Shown here: piece by piece, positions 36,109 to 44,311 of the stretch | Layout of the letters: each line of letters starts with the position of its first letter | Numbering within the stretch: the first letter of the stretch is position 1 | NCBI RefSeq assembly: GCF_007567505.1 | Contig: NZ_CP041783.1 | Coordinates: forward strand, 620,001 to 684,000 | Origin: Shewanella donghaensis | GTDB lineage: Bacteria; Pseudomonadota; Gammaproteobacteria; Enterobacterales; Shewanellaceae | DNA: 64,000 nt | Direction of reading: 5' to 3' | Notes under the pieces: model-generated | The model's database searches: none | Seen by the model: the letters and a program-made list of their open reading frames with translations, nothing else | What the model was told of the DNA's origin: nothing | Made by a program: the position numbers and the translations under genes

Positions 36109-37731
36109 ATGAACAATCCAATCAGAAATGAATCAATCAATAACAAATCACTTAAATGCAAAGCATTAACTAAAGCGAATCACATAACGAAAAGCATTGT
36201 TATCCTTGGTGGAGGAACCGCAGGCTGGATTTGTGCAGGCACTATTGCGGCTAAACTAAACCAGCAACATCAAACGAATTTTAGTATCACCTTAATTGAA
36301 TCTTCAAATGTGCCTCCCATTGGTGTGGGTGAAGGTACATGGCCAACGATGCGTACAACCCTTAAAAATATGGGTATTCGTGAAACTGACTTTGTTAAAG
36401 AGTGTCATGTTTCTTTTAAGCAAGGCGCCAAATTTGCAAAGTGGGTGACAGGTGACAAGGATGATTATTATTACCATCCATTGATGCTACCTGGGGGAAG
36501 CGTTAAAGATAACCTCGCTAACCATTGGTTCAATGCAGATAGCATCAAGTCATTTTCAAAAACCTTATCTCCTCAAGAATCAATTTGCGAAGCCGGTTTA
36601 GCTCCTAAACTCATCACTACTGCTGAATATGATGCAGTTGCGAACTATGCATATCATCTCGATGCTGGCTGTTTTTCTGAATTCTTAAAGCAGCACTGTA
36701 TTAGCAAACTCAAGGTGCTACATGTAGTTGATGATGTCATCGCAGTTAATAACGACAGTGACGGCTACATTACTTCATTAATGACACAATCTAGTGGCGA
36801 CATCGAGGGTGATCTGTTTATCGATTGCAGTGGCTTTAAGTCAATGCTGCTAGGTGAACACTATCAAGTGCCCTTTAAAAGCTGCAAAGATGTGTTATTT
36901 GTTGATACCGCAATTGCTGTGCAAGTCCCTTATGAAAGTGAACAAAGTCCTATTGCGTCGCATACCATTTCAACTGGTCAAACAGCTGGCTGGATTTGGG
37001 ACATTGGTTTATCAAGTCGTCGTGGAGTGGGTCATGTTTATTCAAGTAAATATATTACGGAACAAGCTGCGATAAATGAGTTAAAGCGATATCTATCAGC
37101 ATCTTCAGTGTCCGATATTGAATCACTGACATTTCGAAAAATTCCTATCAACCCTGGCCATAGTGAAAAATTTTGGCATAAAAACTGTGTAGCAGTTGGC
37201 TTATCAGCTGGTTTTTTAGAACCACTTGAAGCGTCAGCGTTATTACTGGTGGAAATATCAGCCAATATGATTGCAGAACAATTACCTGTAAATAGATTGA
37301 GTATGGCAATTATGGCACAGCGTTTTAATGATACTTTTTTGTATCGCTGGGCGCGGATTATTGATTTTTTGAAATTGCACTATATGTTGAGTCAACGTCA
37401 GGACAGTCAATTTTGGATTGATAATAGGGATCCTGCCACCATTCCGAAAAGCCTACAATCCCTGTTAGACCTTTGGCAGTATCAAGTCCCATCTGATAAT
37501 GATTTTCCACATGCCACTGAAGTCTTTCCTGCTGCCAGTTATCAATATGTACTTTATGGTATGGGGTTCAAAACAAATCCAGCGCCTTGGCTATTATCTG
37601 AAGCAAGCACGGTAAACTCAAAAATTATTTTCGATAAAACACATCAACAGACACAGCAACTGATCCAAAATTTACCTACAAATAGGCAACTGACCCATTT
37701 GATTAATCAATATGGCTTACAAAAAGTATAA
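36109..37731 (+). CDS. Flavin-dependent tryptophan halogenase-like protein
   Basis: The 540-residue protein belongs to the tryptophan halogenase family. It has the N-terminal FAD motif GGGTAGWICAG, the VGVGEGTWPTM segment and a lysine in SFKQGAKF that probably matches the catalytic lysine. The family WxWxIP motif is altered to GWIWDIGL (Gly-Leu for Pro). The start ATG at 36109 follows TTGGAG. It lies between a carbohydrate-type TonB receptor and a SapC gene, a neighbourhood common in Alteromonadales and Caulobacterales, where the real substrate is unknown. Halogenation of free tryptophan is unlikely here. Confidence 0.8.
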   Translation: MNNPIRNESINNKSLKCKALTKANHITKSIVILGGGTAGWICAGTIAAKLNQQHQTNFSITLIESSNVPPIGVGEGTWPTMRTTLKNMGIRETDFVKECHVSFKQGAKFAKWVTGDKDDYYYHPLMLPGGSVKDNLANHWFNADSIKSFSKTLSPQESICEAGLAPKLITTAEYDAVANYAYHLDAGCFSEFLKQHCISKLKVLHVVDDVIAVNNDSDGYITSLMTQSSGDIEGDLFIDCSGFKSMLLGEHYQVPFKSCKDVLFVDTAIAVQVPYESEQSPIASHTISTGQTAGWIWDIGLSSRRGVGHVYSSKYITEQAAINELKRYLSASSVSDIESLTFRKIPINPGHSEKFWHKNCVAVGLSAGFLEPLEASALLLVEISANMIAEQLPVNRLSMAIMAQRFNDTFLYRWARIIDFLKLHYMLSQRQDSQFWIDNRDPATIPKSLQSLLDLWQYQVPSDNDFPHATEVFPAASYQYVLYGMGFKTNPAPWLLSEASTVNSKIIFDKTHQQTQQLIQNLPTNRQLTHLINQYGLQKV

Positions 37732-37755
37732 CAATGCCATGACTAAGGAGTATTT

Positions 37756-38493
37756 ATGAGCAATACAATCGTTAATCTTGAACAACATAAACACACAAAA
37801 GTTATCACCGGCCATGGTAAGCAGTTCGGCGAAAACATACACTTTGTCCCAGTCATTGCAGATGAATTAAGACAGTTATTATTAGAATACCCTTGCTGCT
37901 TTCTTAAAAATAATGAAACGGGGCAATTTGGTTTACACGCGTTATTAGGATTTGAAGCTGGAGAGAACTTATTTTTAAAGGGTGATTCTTGGACATCAAG
38001 CTACATTCCAATGCACATTAAACGTCAGCCTTTTATGGTTGGAAAGCTTGGTGATACTAATGAGCCTGCCAGCAAAGAAAATACCGTACTAACAATAGAT
38101 ATGGGCAGTAATCGAATACAAACGACTGAAGATAATCAACTGACTGCTCAGGCATTATTTGATAATGATGATCAACCCAGTTCATTCTTAAAAGACATGC
38201 ATCAAATGGTGTTTACTCTTACTCAAGGTATAGTTCGTACCGATAGCTTTATACAATCACTAGTGACGCATGACTTAATAGAAGCGGTACAAATTGGAGT
38301 GACATTAGCAAACGGACAACAAAAATTTGATGGTTTGTATGTCATTAATGAAGAACAATTAGCCCAGCTGGCTCCTACAACATTAGTCGAGCTTCATGGA
38401 AATGGTTACTTACAAGCATGTTACTTAATGATTGCTTCAATGGGTAACTTACAAAAGTTGATACATTTGAAGAATATGGCGTTAGACGCATAA
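37756..38493 (+). CDS. SapC family protein
   Basis: The 245-residue soluble protein matches the SapC family (named after a Campylobacter surface-array locus) in its region FVPVIADELRQLLLEYPCCFLKN, followed by ALLGFEAGENLFL and SSYIPMHIKRQPFMVGK. No signal peptide is present and the biochemical role is unknown. It is 24 bases after the halogenase-like gene, with GGAG before its start, and is the last gene of the TonB receptor operon. Confidence 0.85.
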   Translation: MSNTIVNLEQHKHTKVITGHGKQFGENIHFVPVIADELRQLLLEYPCCFLKNNETGQFGLHALLGFEAGENLFLKGDSWTSSYIPMHIKRQPFMVGKLGDTNEPASKENTVLTIDMGSNRIQTTEDNQLTAQALFDNDDQPSSFLKDMHQMVFTLTQGIVRTDSFIQSLVTHDLIEAVQIGVTLANGQQKFDGLYVINEEQLAQLAPTTLVELHGNGYLQACYLMIASMGNLQKLIHLKNMALDA

Positions 38494-38647
38494 TGTTTTG
38501 ATTATGATACTCGTTCCATGAGACTTAAAATTATTGAGTCTCAGTATTTATCTGATAGGTTAGGTCAGAGTAGCTAAGGATATCTTTCTTAGAGAGATAG
38601 TTTTTCAATAAATCTATCTAAGACCTAATTTATAAGAAGAGTGTTCA

Positions 38648-39490
38648 ATGACAAAAAACATTATATCAGCAAGTATCTTTTTACTTAGCTTAAGTTCTTG
38701 CTCAACAACAATAGATCGCACGGTTCCCATTTCTAAAGAATTTGAAGCAAGCTCACAGTTGATTACGCTAGAAACCCCTACATGGCGAGTGTCAGGTACC
38801 GTATATAATATGGATATTGGCTCATATTCTGTCACTCAATCTAATACTACTTGGGTTAGTCGGGACAAAGAGCTAATTGATAGAACCAAAGACACCAACT
38901 TTATAAATTACATATTATTTGATGATGTACTTTCTGTTATTACGGAAGAATTTGAAGTTGAAGGTACTCAGCGTTTTTCATTTAGTATCAATGATGAAGA
39001 CGCTTCGGTTTCCACTTCAAAATGTGAAATATTTTCTCACTCCTTGAGTAAAGAAACTATTTCGGTAGACAGTAATACTTCCGTAATTCGAACATCTCCT
39101 AATATGAATTTCAGACAGAAAACCTTTCTAATTTGTACGATTGAACAAAATAATTCCGTTTGGACACTCAGTCTGTTATCAAATAAAAATGAGTCGATGA
39201 AAGTATCGTTATCTAATAACGATGAGACCTATGACATTAAAAGTATTTCTGAGATTATAAGTATCGTTGACGGGGTAAACGGTCTGGAAAAGCGACATTC
39301 TGCGCCTTGGCGATCTTTACATTCGGGTTTAGAGTTTTTTTATGATAACCAACAGGTTGCAGCTTTTTCTTTTGTCGGAAATCCTAAAATATGGTTGAAT
39401 GAATCACTTTCTACTGATTCAAAAGAATTGATGTATGCAGTTAATTATAGTTTGGCAATGTTTAACTGGCTTGATTCTGATTGGCGATAA
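38648..39490 (+). CDS. Putative lipoprotein of unknown function
   Basis: The 280-residue product has a lipoprotein signal (LSSC with Cys18), then a soluble domain of mixed beta character with two further cysteine-containing segments (STSKCEIFSHS and KTFLICTIEQ). I recognise no family. AAGAAGAG lies before the ATG. It begins a mixed non-agar block (38.6-44.1 kb). Confidence 0.65.
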   Translation: MTKNIISASIFLLSLSSCSTTIDRTVPISKEFEASSQLITLETPTWRVSGTVYNMDIGSYSVTQSNTTWVSRDKELIDRTKDTNFINYILFDDVLSVITEEFEVEGTQRFSFSINDEDASVSTSKCEIFSHSLSKETISVDSNTSVIRTSPNMNFRQKTFLICTIEQNNSVWTLSLLSNKNESMKVSLSNNDETYDIKSISEIISIVDGVNGLEKRHSAPWRSLHSGLEFFYDNQQVAAFSFVGNPKIWLNESLSTDSKELMYAVNYSLAMFNWLDSDWR

Positions 39491-39518
39491 AAATTATTAA
39501 GTATTATGGTGCCAGGTT

Positions 39519-39929
39519 TTGCAATTTAATATCAGAAAAGCACAAGTTGTAGACGTGAACGGCATTGCCAATGTTCATTTTACGTCTTGGGCTAAAGCCT
39601 TTAAGGGGTTGATGCAAGCAGGTTACCTTGAGTCTTTTACCTTAGGTATACGTATTGATGAATGGGCAAAGGTGTTAAGTGAAAATTCTCAAGAGGTCTT
39701 AGTTGCAGAAATTGAGGCTTTTAGTGATAGTGATGAAGATTGTGGAACTGATGCAATAAGAACTGATAACGGTCGAATAGTCGGATTTTTATCATATACA
39801 CAAACGAAAGTGCACAATAAAAAATTAATTGAACTGAGCAAATTATACCTCGACCCAACAATTTGTCGAAAAGGACTCGGATCTGTTCTTATTTTTAGGC
39901 ATGCTGTTAACAGAATAATATCTATCTAG
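39519..39929 (+). CDS. GNAT family N-acetyltransferase, apparently shortened
   Basis: The frame has the GNAT N-terminus (FNIRKAQVVDVNGIANVHFT), the central beta strands (GRIVGFLSY) and the acetyl-CoA loop (LYLDPTICRKGLGSVLI). It stops at 136 residues just after the helix following that loop. The usual C-terminal strands with a WV/FYxxxGF pattern are missing, whereas typical members have 150-180 residues. The start is a TTG with a weak ribosome binding site. It may be a truncated, non-functional gene, although the frame itself is undamaged. Confidence 0.6.
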   Translation: MQFNIRKAQVVDVNGIANVHFTSWAKAFKGLMQAGYLESFTLGIRIDEWAKVLSENSQEVLVAEIEAFSDSDEDCGTDAIRTDNGRIVGFLSYTQTKVHNKKLIELSKLYLDPTICRKGLGSVLIFRHAVNRIISI

Positions 39930-39980
39930 AAACGCTAAACCGGCTAACTAACTATGTAATTAACCGGTTATGACTAGGGT

Positions 39981-40412
39981 TTATTTATACTCAATTATGC
40001 GCGCAACATAAGTAAATTTACCTGAATCTTGTTGGTAATCTCGGTATAAATCGATAGAGAAAGATGTTGGTTTATCTTGATCAATTTGAAGTCCAATTTT
40101 TACGCTAAGTGCATCTATGTCAGTTTCATTATAAATGTAAAATTTCTTTAGCTTTTCCAAACCCATCTCTTTTGCATCATGACTTGATACGTATATTTCA
40201 CTATAAACGTCAGTAATAAACCCTTGATAGGCTATTCGCTCGAAACTAGCATCTTCATCAACAGTAATGAAAATATCAGTTTGTTCATCCAAAGTGATCA
40301 GCTGCTCCATAGATGCATCTAATTCTTGACGCTCTTCTATTTCATTTAATTTTTGCGCAGCAGCGCCAGTCGACAAGGTAATAAGTACACCAGCGATTAG
40401 AAGTTTGTTCAT
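39981..40412 (-). CDS. Small secreted protein of unknown function
   Basis: The 143-residue product has a signal peptide (MNKLLIAGVLITLSTGAAAQ, cleavage near residue 19) and a polar, acidic mature part with no cysteine, membrane segment or known motif. A weak A-rich/GGG stretch precedes the ATG. The family is unknown to me. Confidence 0.6.
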   Translation of the reverse strand: MNKLLIAGVLITLSTGAAAQKLNEIEERQELDASMEQLITLDEQTDIFITVDEDASFERIAYQGFITDVYSEIYVSSHDAKEMGLEKLKKFYIYNETDIDALSVKIGLQIDQDKPTSFSIDLYRDYQQDSGKFTYVARIIEYK

Positions 40413-40895
40413 TTTATAACACCCTAAATAATTTTAATCTGATTGATCAAGCTTGTTTATTTTAGATATCCAAGCATTTATGTTTATTTGTGGAATTATC
40501 ATAAGGACAATGCTGATCATTTAAGAATACAGTTTGAAGGATTGAACCCTTCAAAGTGTTTTCTTCTTTCTAGACGATAGGCGTTATTAGAAGTTCATTA
40601 GCTGACTTAAAAAGAGACTGAGATACCTGGACCAAAACTGAACCGCTGTATGTCCAAATTGTAGTAGCCATCTGAGGCAAAGGGATTAGACCAGAAGCAA
40701 AATTCATGCAATGTCCAGTTACAACAAAAAGAAGAATAGTGAGTTAAAAGGTTAACTCACTATTAATATGCCGTTACTAAAGCATTAATAATTTCAAAGC
40801 TATCTTCAATCTAGTGACTTTGACTATTTTACTAATAAAAACAATGTTAACGTGTGTCTAGTATTATCAATTATCGTTATATAGGTTGTCAGTTA
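40413..40895. other. Intergenic stretch with a strong inverted repeat and a possible gene remnant
   Basis: AATAGTGAGTTAA (40735-40747) and TTAACTCACTATT (40752-40764) form a perfect 13-base stem with a four-base loop. On the minus strand, 40607-40762 is open for about 50 codons without a start and ends DIQRFSFGPGISVSF, which resembles the aromatic C-terminus of an outer-membrane barrel. This may be a decayed gene end; I could not place it in a family. Confidence 0.4.
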
Positions 40896-41651
40896 ATGAA
40901 TGCTAAATTAAAAATATTTGCTGTAGGTTTGCTTTGTTTAAATGTTGGTGGTTGTGATTTGATCGATGGCATTTTAGACCCAGATAATGGTGACGATGAT
41001 GCAAAAATTGATAAAACCTTTAAAAGTGAAGCACTTCAATTAGGTCTATCTGAATCAAACATTAATAGACTATGTACCGCTACCTCTAAAATTAAAGTTC
41101 ACTGCGTCAGCACTTTAAATGAAAATACCAATCAACAAGAAGTGAGAGTTGAATACACTTTTAATAACGTTTTGCTTAAAAATGATTATGCTAAAAGCAC
41201 AAATGCTAGTCGCATAATATTTCATTTACCTGCTGATAGTGCCACAGCCAGTTTCGAATTTGAAAACAGTCGTACTTACGAGTTTAACAGTGGTTATGAA
41301 TACACAACATCAGAACCTACTGATTTTGATACCGCGAATTTGGCAAATAGTTCATTAGAGTCAATCGCTAAACTCGTTAATACCTCAGTGACAGATCCAG
41401 TTTCTGATTCAGAACTATCAATAATTTCAACAGCATCTTTGAGTAATACAGATTATGCTAGAACTGAAGCACAAGATATTATATTGGCTGCGAGTACAAT
41501 GCTGTTTCCGCCGTTAACTGTCGAAGTGACAAGTAATAGTATTACTGAACCTGTTGATGCATCATTTGCGATGTTTACAGCAGGACATACTGCAATACTT
41601 TCAAATTATAGAGTTGTTTTCTTGTCTTCAATTGAACAAACTTGGAATTAG
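40896..41651 (+). CDS. Putative lipoprotein of unknown function
   Basis: From the ATG at 40896 the product has 251 residues with a lipoprotein signal (LNVGGC, Cys20) and an aspartate-rich linker after it (DPDNGDDDAKID). The rest is a soluble serine- and threonine-rich domain, probably beta, with cysteines in RLCTAT and KVHCVSTL. An upstream in-frame GTG at 40854 is less likely because the lipobox would lie too deep. The family is unknown. Confidence 0.6.
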   Translation: MNAKLKIFAVGLLCLNVGGCDLIDGILDPDNGDDDAKIDKTFKSEALQLGLSESNINRLCTATSKIKVHCVSTLNENTNQQEVRVEYTFNNVLLKNDYAKSTNASRIIFHLPADSATASFEFENSRTYEFNSGYEYTTSEPTDFDTANLANSSLESIAKLVNTSVTDPVSDSELSIISTASLSNTDYARTEAQDIILAASTMLFPPLTVEVTSNSITEPVDASFAMFTAGHTAILSNYRVVFLSSIEQTWN

Positions 41652-41678
41652 ATTTTACTTTTTTATTAATGGACAGGT

Positions 41679-42368
41679 ATGCGTTTAGATAAATTTGTAC
41701 TTAGAAGTACTTCAATGAATAAAGATGAAGTACTTCAGTCCATTGAAAATGGTTTGGTTCAAGTGAATCTGCAAATTATCACTGATAATAAACATCAAGT
41801 GCATGAGAATAACGTAATTCAATTGAATGGAAAAACCTTATTCCCAAGACCTTTCAGATACCTGTTACTCAATAAAACCGCTAATAAAATCTGTTCGAAT
41901 GTAGATGGTCATTACCCATCATTACTCAATGATATTGATATCGAAAATATAGATGAATTACATATTGTCGGTAGACTTGACGCAGATACTACAGGGCTGG
42001 TGTTGATTACAGACGATGGCAGATGGTCCTTTAATATTACTCGTCCAGACATGCAATGCGCTAAAGTTTATCGGGTTAATTTAGCCAAGCCCATCAGTGT
42101 TGAATCAATATCTTTGTTAGAGAAGGGCATTATGCTCGATGGTGAGACAAAGCCCACTTTACCAGCAATTGTAACCTTTATTTCTGCTACAGAGGTTTTA
42201 CTGAGTTTAACTGAAGGTCGATACCACCAAGTTAAACGAATGTTTTTTGCTGTCGGTAACAAGGTCACCAAATTACATCGAGAGCAAATAGGGCACATCA
42301 AATTAAATACTACTGCAGATCAATGGCGCTTTCTTAGCGACGATGAAGTTAACTCATTCAATGACTGA
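41679..42368 (+). CDS. RsuA/RluB/E/F family pseudouridine synthase
   Basis: The 229-residue enzyme has an N-terminal S4 RNA-binding domain (about 1-48, MRLDKFVLRSTSMNKDEV) and the catalytic segment GRLDADTTGLVLITDDG with catalytic Asp101. The LTEGRYHQVKRMFFAVGNKV motif of the RsuA family follows. RsuA itself makes pseudouridine 516 in 16S rRNA; this paralogue's target is unknown. It starts 27 bases after the lipoprotein gene on the same strand. Confidence 0.88.
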   Translation: MRLDKFVLRSTSMNKDEVLQSIENGLVQVNLQIITDNKHQVHENNVIQLNGKTLFPRPFRYLLLNKTANKICSNVDGHYPSLLNDIDIENIDELHIVGRLDADTTGLVLITDDGRWSFNITRPDMQCAKVYRVNLAKPISVESISLLEKGIMLDGETKPTLPAIVTFISATEVLLSLTEGRYHQVKRMFFAVGNKVTKLHREQIGHIKLNTTADQWRFLSDDEVNSFND

Positions 42369-42390
42369 TTTAATTTACACATAAAAAATC

Positions 42391-42420
42391 CAAACAATTC
42401 CAAACAAATCCAAACAAATC
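42391..42420. repeat. Three tandem 10-bp repeats
   Basis: CAAACAATTC, CAAACAAATC and CAAACAAATC follow one another directly after the pseudouridine synthase gene. It is a short tandem array in a non-coding gap of 272 bases, which otherwise holds nothing I recognise. Confidence 0.75.
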
Positions 42421-42640
42421 AAAGTTAGATCAAGTTAACCCTAGCTTGTATAGCAAGACCCTCAAGAAACTAACGCATCTAAAATCATTTGCTAACTTAG
42501 GCTAATTAGTCGGCGACTGGTCGATTCACCGTAGTTAATTGTTCAACAGTAAGTTATTATCTTGCGCTAAGCTTTATCAGTAGACAATTCAAATACTGCA
42601 ATCCGACTTTCCTAGTTTTAATAACCAAAAGCAGCAAATT

Positions 42641-42943
42641 ATGACCATTGAAATCACGACCATTGTTGATCCTGAGATTACCTGCAGCAGTTGTCAGGCT
42701 TGCTGCTGTAAGTTAGAAGTGATGATAATTTCTGAAACGGGTGTACCTGAACAATATATAAGTGAAGACCGTTGGGGCAGCCAAACGATGAAACGTTTAG
42801 ACGATGGTTGGTGCGCAGCAGTGGATAGGGAAACCTTGATGTGTACTATTTATGAGAATAGACCCTGGATATGTCGTGAGTTTGAAATGGGTTCTTATGA
42901 ATGCGAACAAGAAAGAACCAACATTATTACGCTCGACAATTAG
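42641..42943 (+). CDS. YkgJ family cysteine-cluster protein
   Basis: The 100-residue protein has the family pattern of clustered cysteines: CSSCQACCC near residues 15-23, then WCAAVD, MCTIYENRPWICREF and YECEQ. YkgJ proteins are presumed zinc or iron-sulfur binders of unknown function. It appears complete. It is followed by a decayed reductase-like gene on the same strand. Confidence 0.85.
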   Translation: MTIEITTIVDPEITCSSCQACCCKLEVMIISETGVPEQYISEDRWGSQTMKRLDDGWCAAVDRETLMCTIYENRPWICREFEMGSYECEQERTNIITLDN

Positions 42944-42980
42944 TACCGTTATAAGAAATCAGAAGAGACTAATGTAGTAA

Positions 42981-43229
42981 TGCTCCAATCCCAAAGGTTT
43001 ACATGAGTTGTATATCGATGGTGGTGTGACTATTCAAAGCTTTTTAAAACACGTTCACAGTGATGAAATGATTATAACCACCATCCCCGACCTATGAGGT
43101 GGTGGGATCTCGCTATTTGGTGAATTAGCATCACCACTCAAATTTAGACATACTCAATCACAAAGATATTTAGACTACATCGTTAAAATTACTATGTGCA
43201 TGAGCGCTAGACGGTTAACTTATTTATAA
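42981..43229 (+). pseudogene. Decayed dihydrofolate reductase/RibD C-terminal family gene
   Basis: One frame encodes HELYIDGGVTIQSFLK, DEMIITTIPDL, then a TGA stop (43095-43097), then GGGISLFGELASPLKF. This matches the C-terminal half of the DHFR/RibD_C reductase family (typically LYVDGG, DEMxxTxIPxLLGxGxxLFG). The N-terminal half, with NADPH-binding residues, is absent, and a stop lies just upstream at 42978-42980. The TGA replaces a conserved leucine-glycine position. It is a pseudogene. Confidence 0.82.
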
Positions 43230-43240
43230 TGATATTTTTG

Positions 43241-44104
43241 TTATGTAGGACTGATGCCGCCATAAACATCAATGGTTAAGTCTCTGTCTTTTACGTAAGC
43301 GCTAGGGGTAACGCCTATTTGTTTTTTAAGGTGGCGTATTAGGTGAGGTTGATCGCTAAAGCCAAACTTAAGTGCAACCTCTACCCAATCGATATCTTTA
43401 CTTTCCCGTTGGTAAAGGTATTCCAGAATTTCATCAAATTTAAGCATAGACTGACATTGTTTCAGTGTTAAACCTGTCACCCGGTTAAAGCTCCTTTCTA
43501 CTGTTCTTTGGGAACAAAATAGCTTATCCCCCAAATCTGAAATCGCATTATCTATCAGTAGTGGTATTATTTTGCGAGTGAGTTGACTATGTTTATCTTC
43601 TTTATTGTTTTTAATCCAAGCTAAAAACAAACGATCTAAAGCTAGAGTACATTTATCAGGATCATCCAGCGCTAAAGTGATTAACTGATTTTCATCCGCG
43701 TCGGTATTGTTGAGTAATGCAGCTAAGCTAATAGGGCTGACATCGTCTATGGGGGATGTCATCGGCTCTGCAGTTAAACAATCGAGTGAGTAAAGGGCGC
43801 CAATTTGAAACTTGATACCCAAATGAATAAAAGCTTTGCGGTGATCTAACTGATAGGTATGTTGATGCGGCCATAACCAATGACTGCCAACACCTGTAAA
43901 GCTTTGCTGAGAAGATGCGTGATGGAAAGCTTGATCTGCAGGAGAAATGATTAAATGCGCATTAGGATCTGGATTGAGTTTGGGATATTGATGTAACTCT
44001 GACTCTGTCTTTTTTTGAATCAACCAATAACAATCAACATATTGAGCAATATCTACAGAGTTAGGTTTTCTTATCCAATTAATCATGTGTTTCTCAAAGC
44101 TCAC
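43241..44104 (-). CDS. AraC family transcriptional regulator with an unusual sensing domain
   Basis: The 287-residue protein has an N-terminal domain (CYWLIQ, NPDPNAHLIISP, HLGIKFQIGALYSL) of the DUF6597-like type found in AraC relatives. The C-terminal double helix-turn-helix has AISDLGDKLFCSQRTVERSF and VALKFGFSDQPHLIRHLKKQ. Its target is not evident; it lies at the edge of the mixed block and ends close to the decayed reductase-like gene. Confidence 0.85.
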   Translation of the reverse strand: MSFEKHMINWIRKPNSVDIAQYVDCYWLIQKKTESELHQYPKLNPDPNAHLIISPADQAFHHASSQQSFTGVGSHWLWPHQHTYQLDHRKAFIHLGIKFQIGALYSLDCLTAEPMTSPIDDVSPISLAALLNNTDADENQLITLALDDPDKCTLALDRLFLAWIKNNKEDKHSQLTRKIIPLLIDNAISDLGDKLFCSQRTVERSFNRVTGLTLKQCQSMLKFDEILEYLYQRESKDIDWVEVALKFGFSDQPHLIRHLKKQIGVTPSAYVKDRDLTIDVYGGISPT

Positions 44105-44311
44105 AACATTCTTTAATTCTATCTTAATCTTCTAATGCTTGCTGTTAGAGTTTTTTCAATAACACGCTTGATTCGGTCTTGTAGACTAAAAGTTTTGCTA
44201 TGTTGGAGTAAATACACCCATACGTCGTTAGCAATATCGTTAGAAAATATTGGCTAGCATTGGGTGTTAATAAAAGCACAGACTTATTGTGCAATTTTAT
44301 TATTCAATCCT

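Noticed and set aside
39902..39911. Palindrome CTGTTAACAG
   Set aside because: It is inside the GNAT coding frame, away from any promoter, and lacks the ATTG/CAAT flanks.
40607..40762. Minus-strand frame ending in DIQRFSFGPGISVSF
   Set aside because: It looks like an outer-membrane protein tail, but it lacks a start codon and I cannot name a family, so I mention it only within the intergenic entry.
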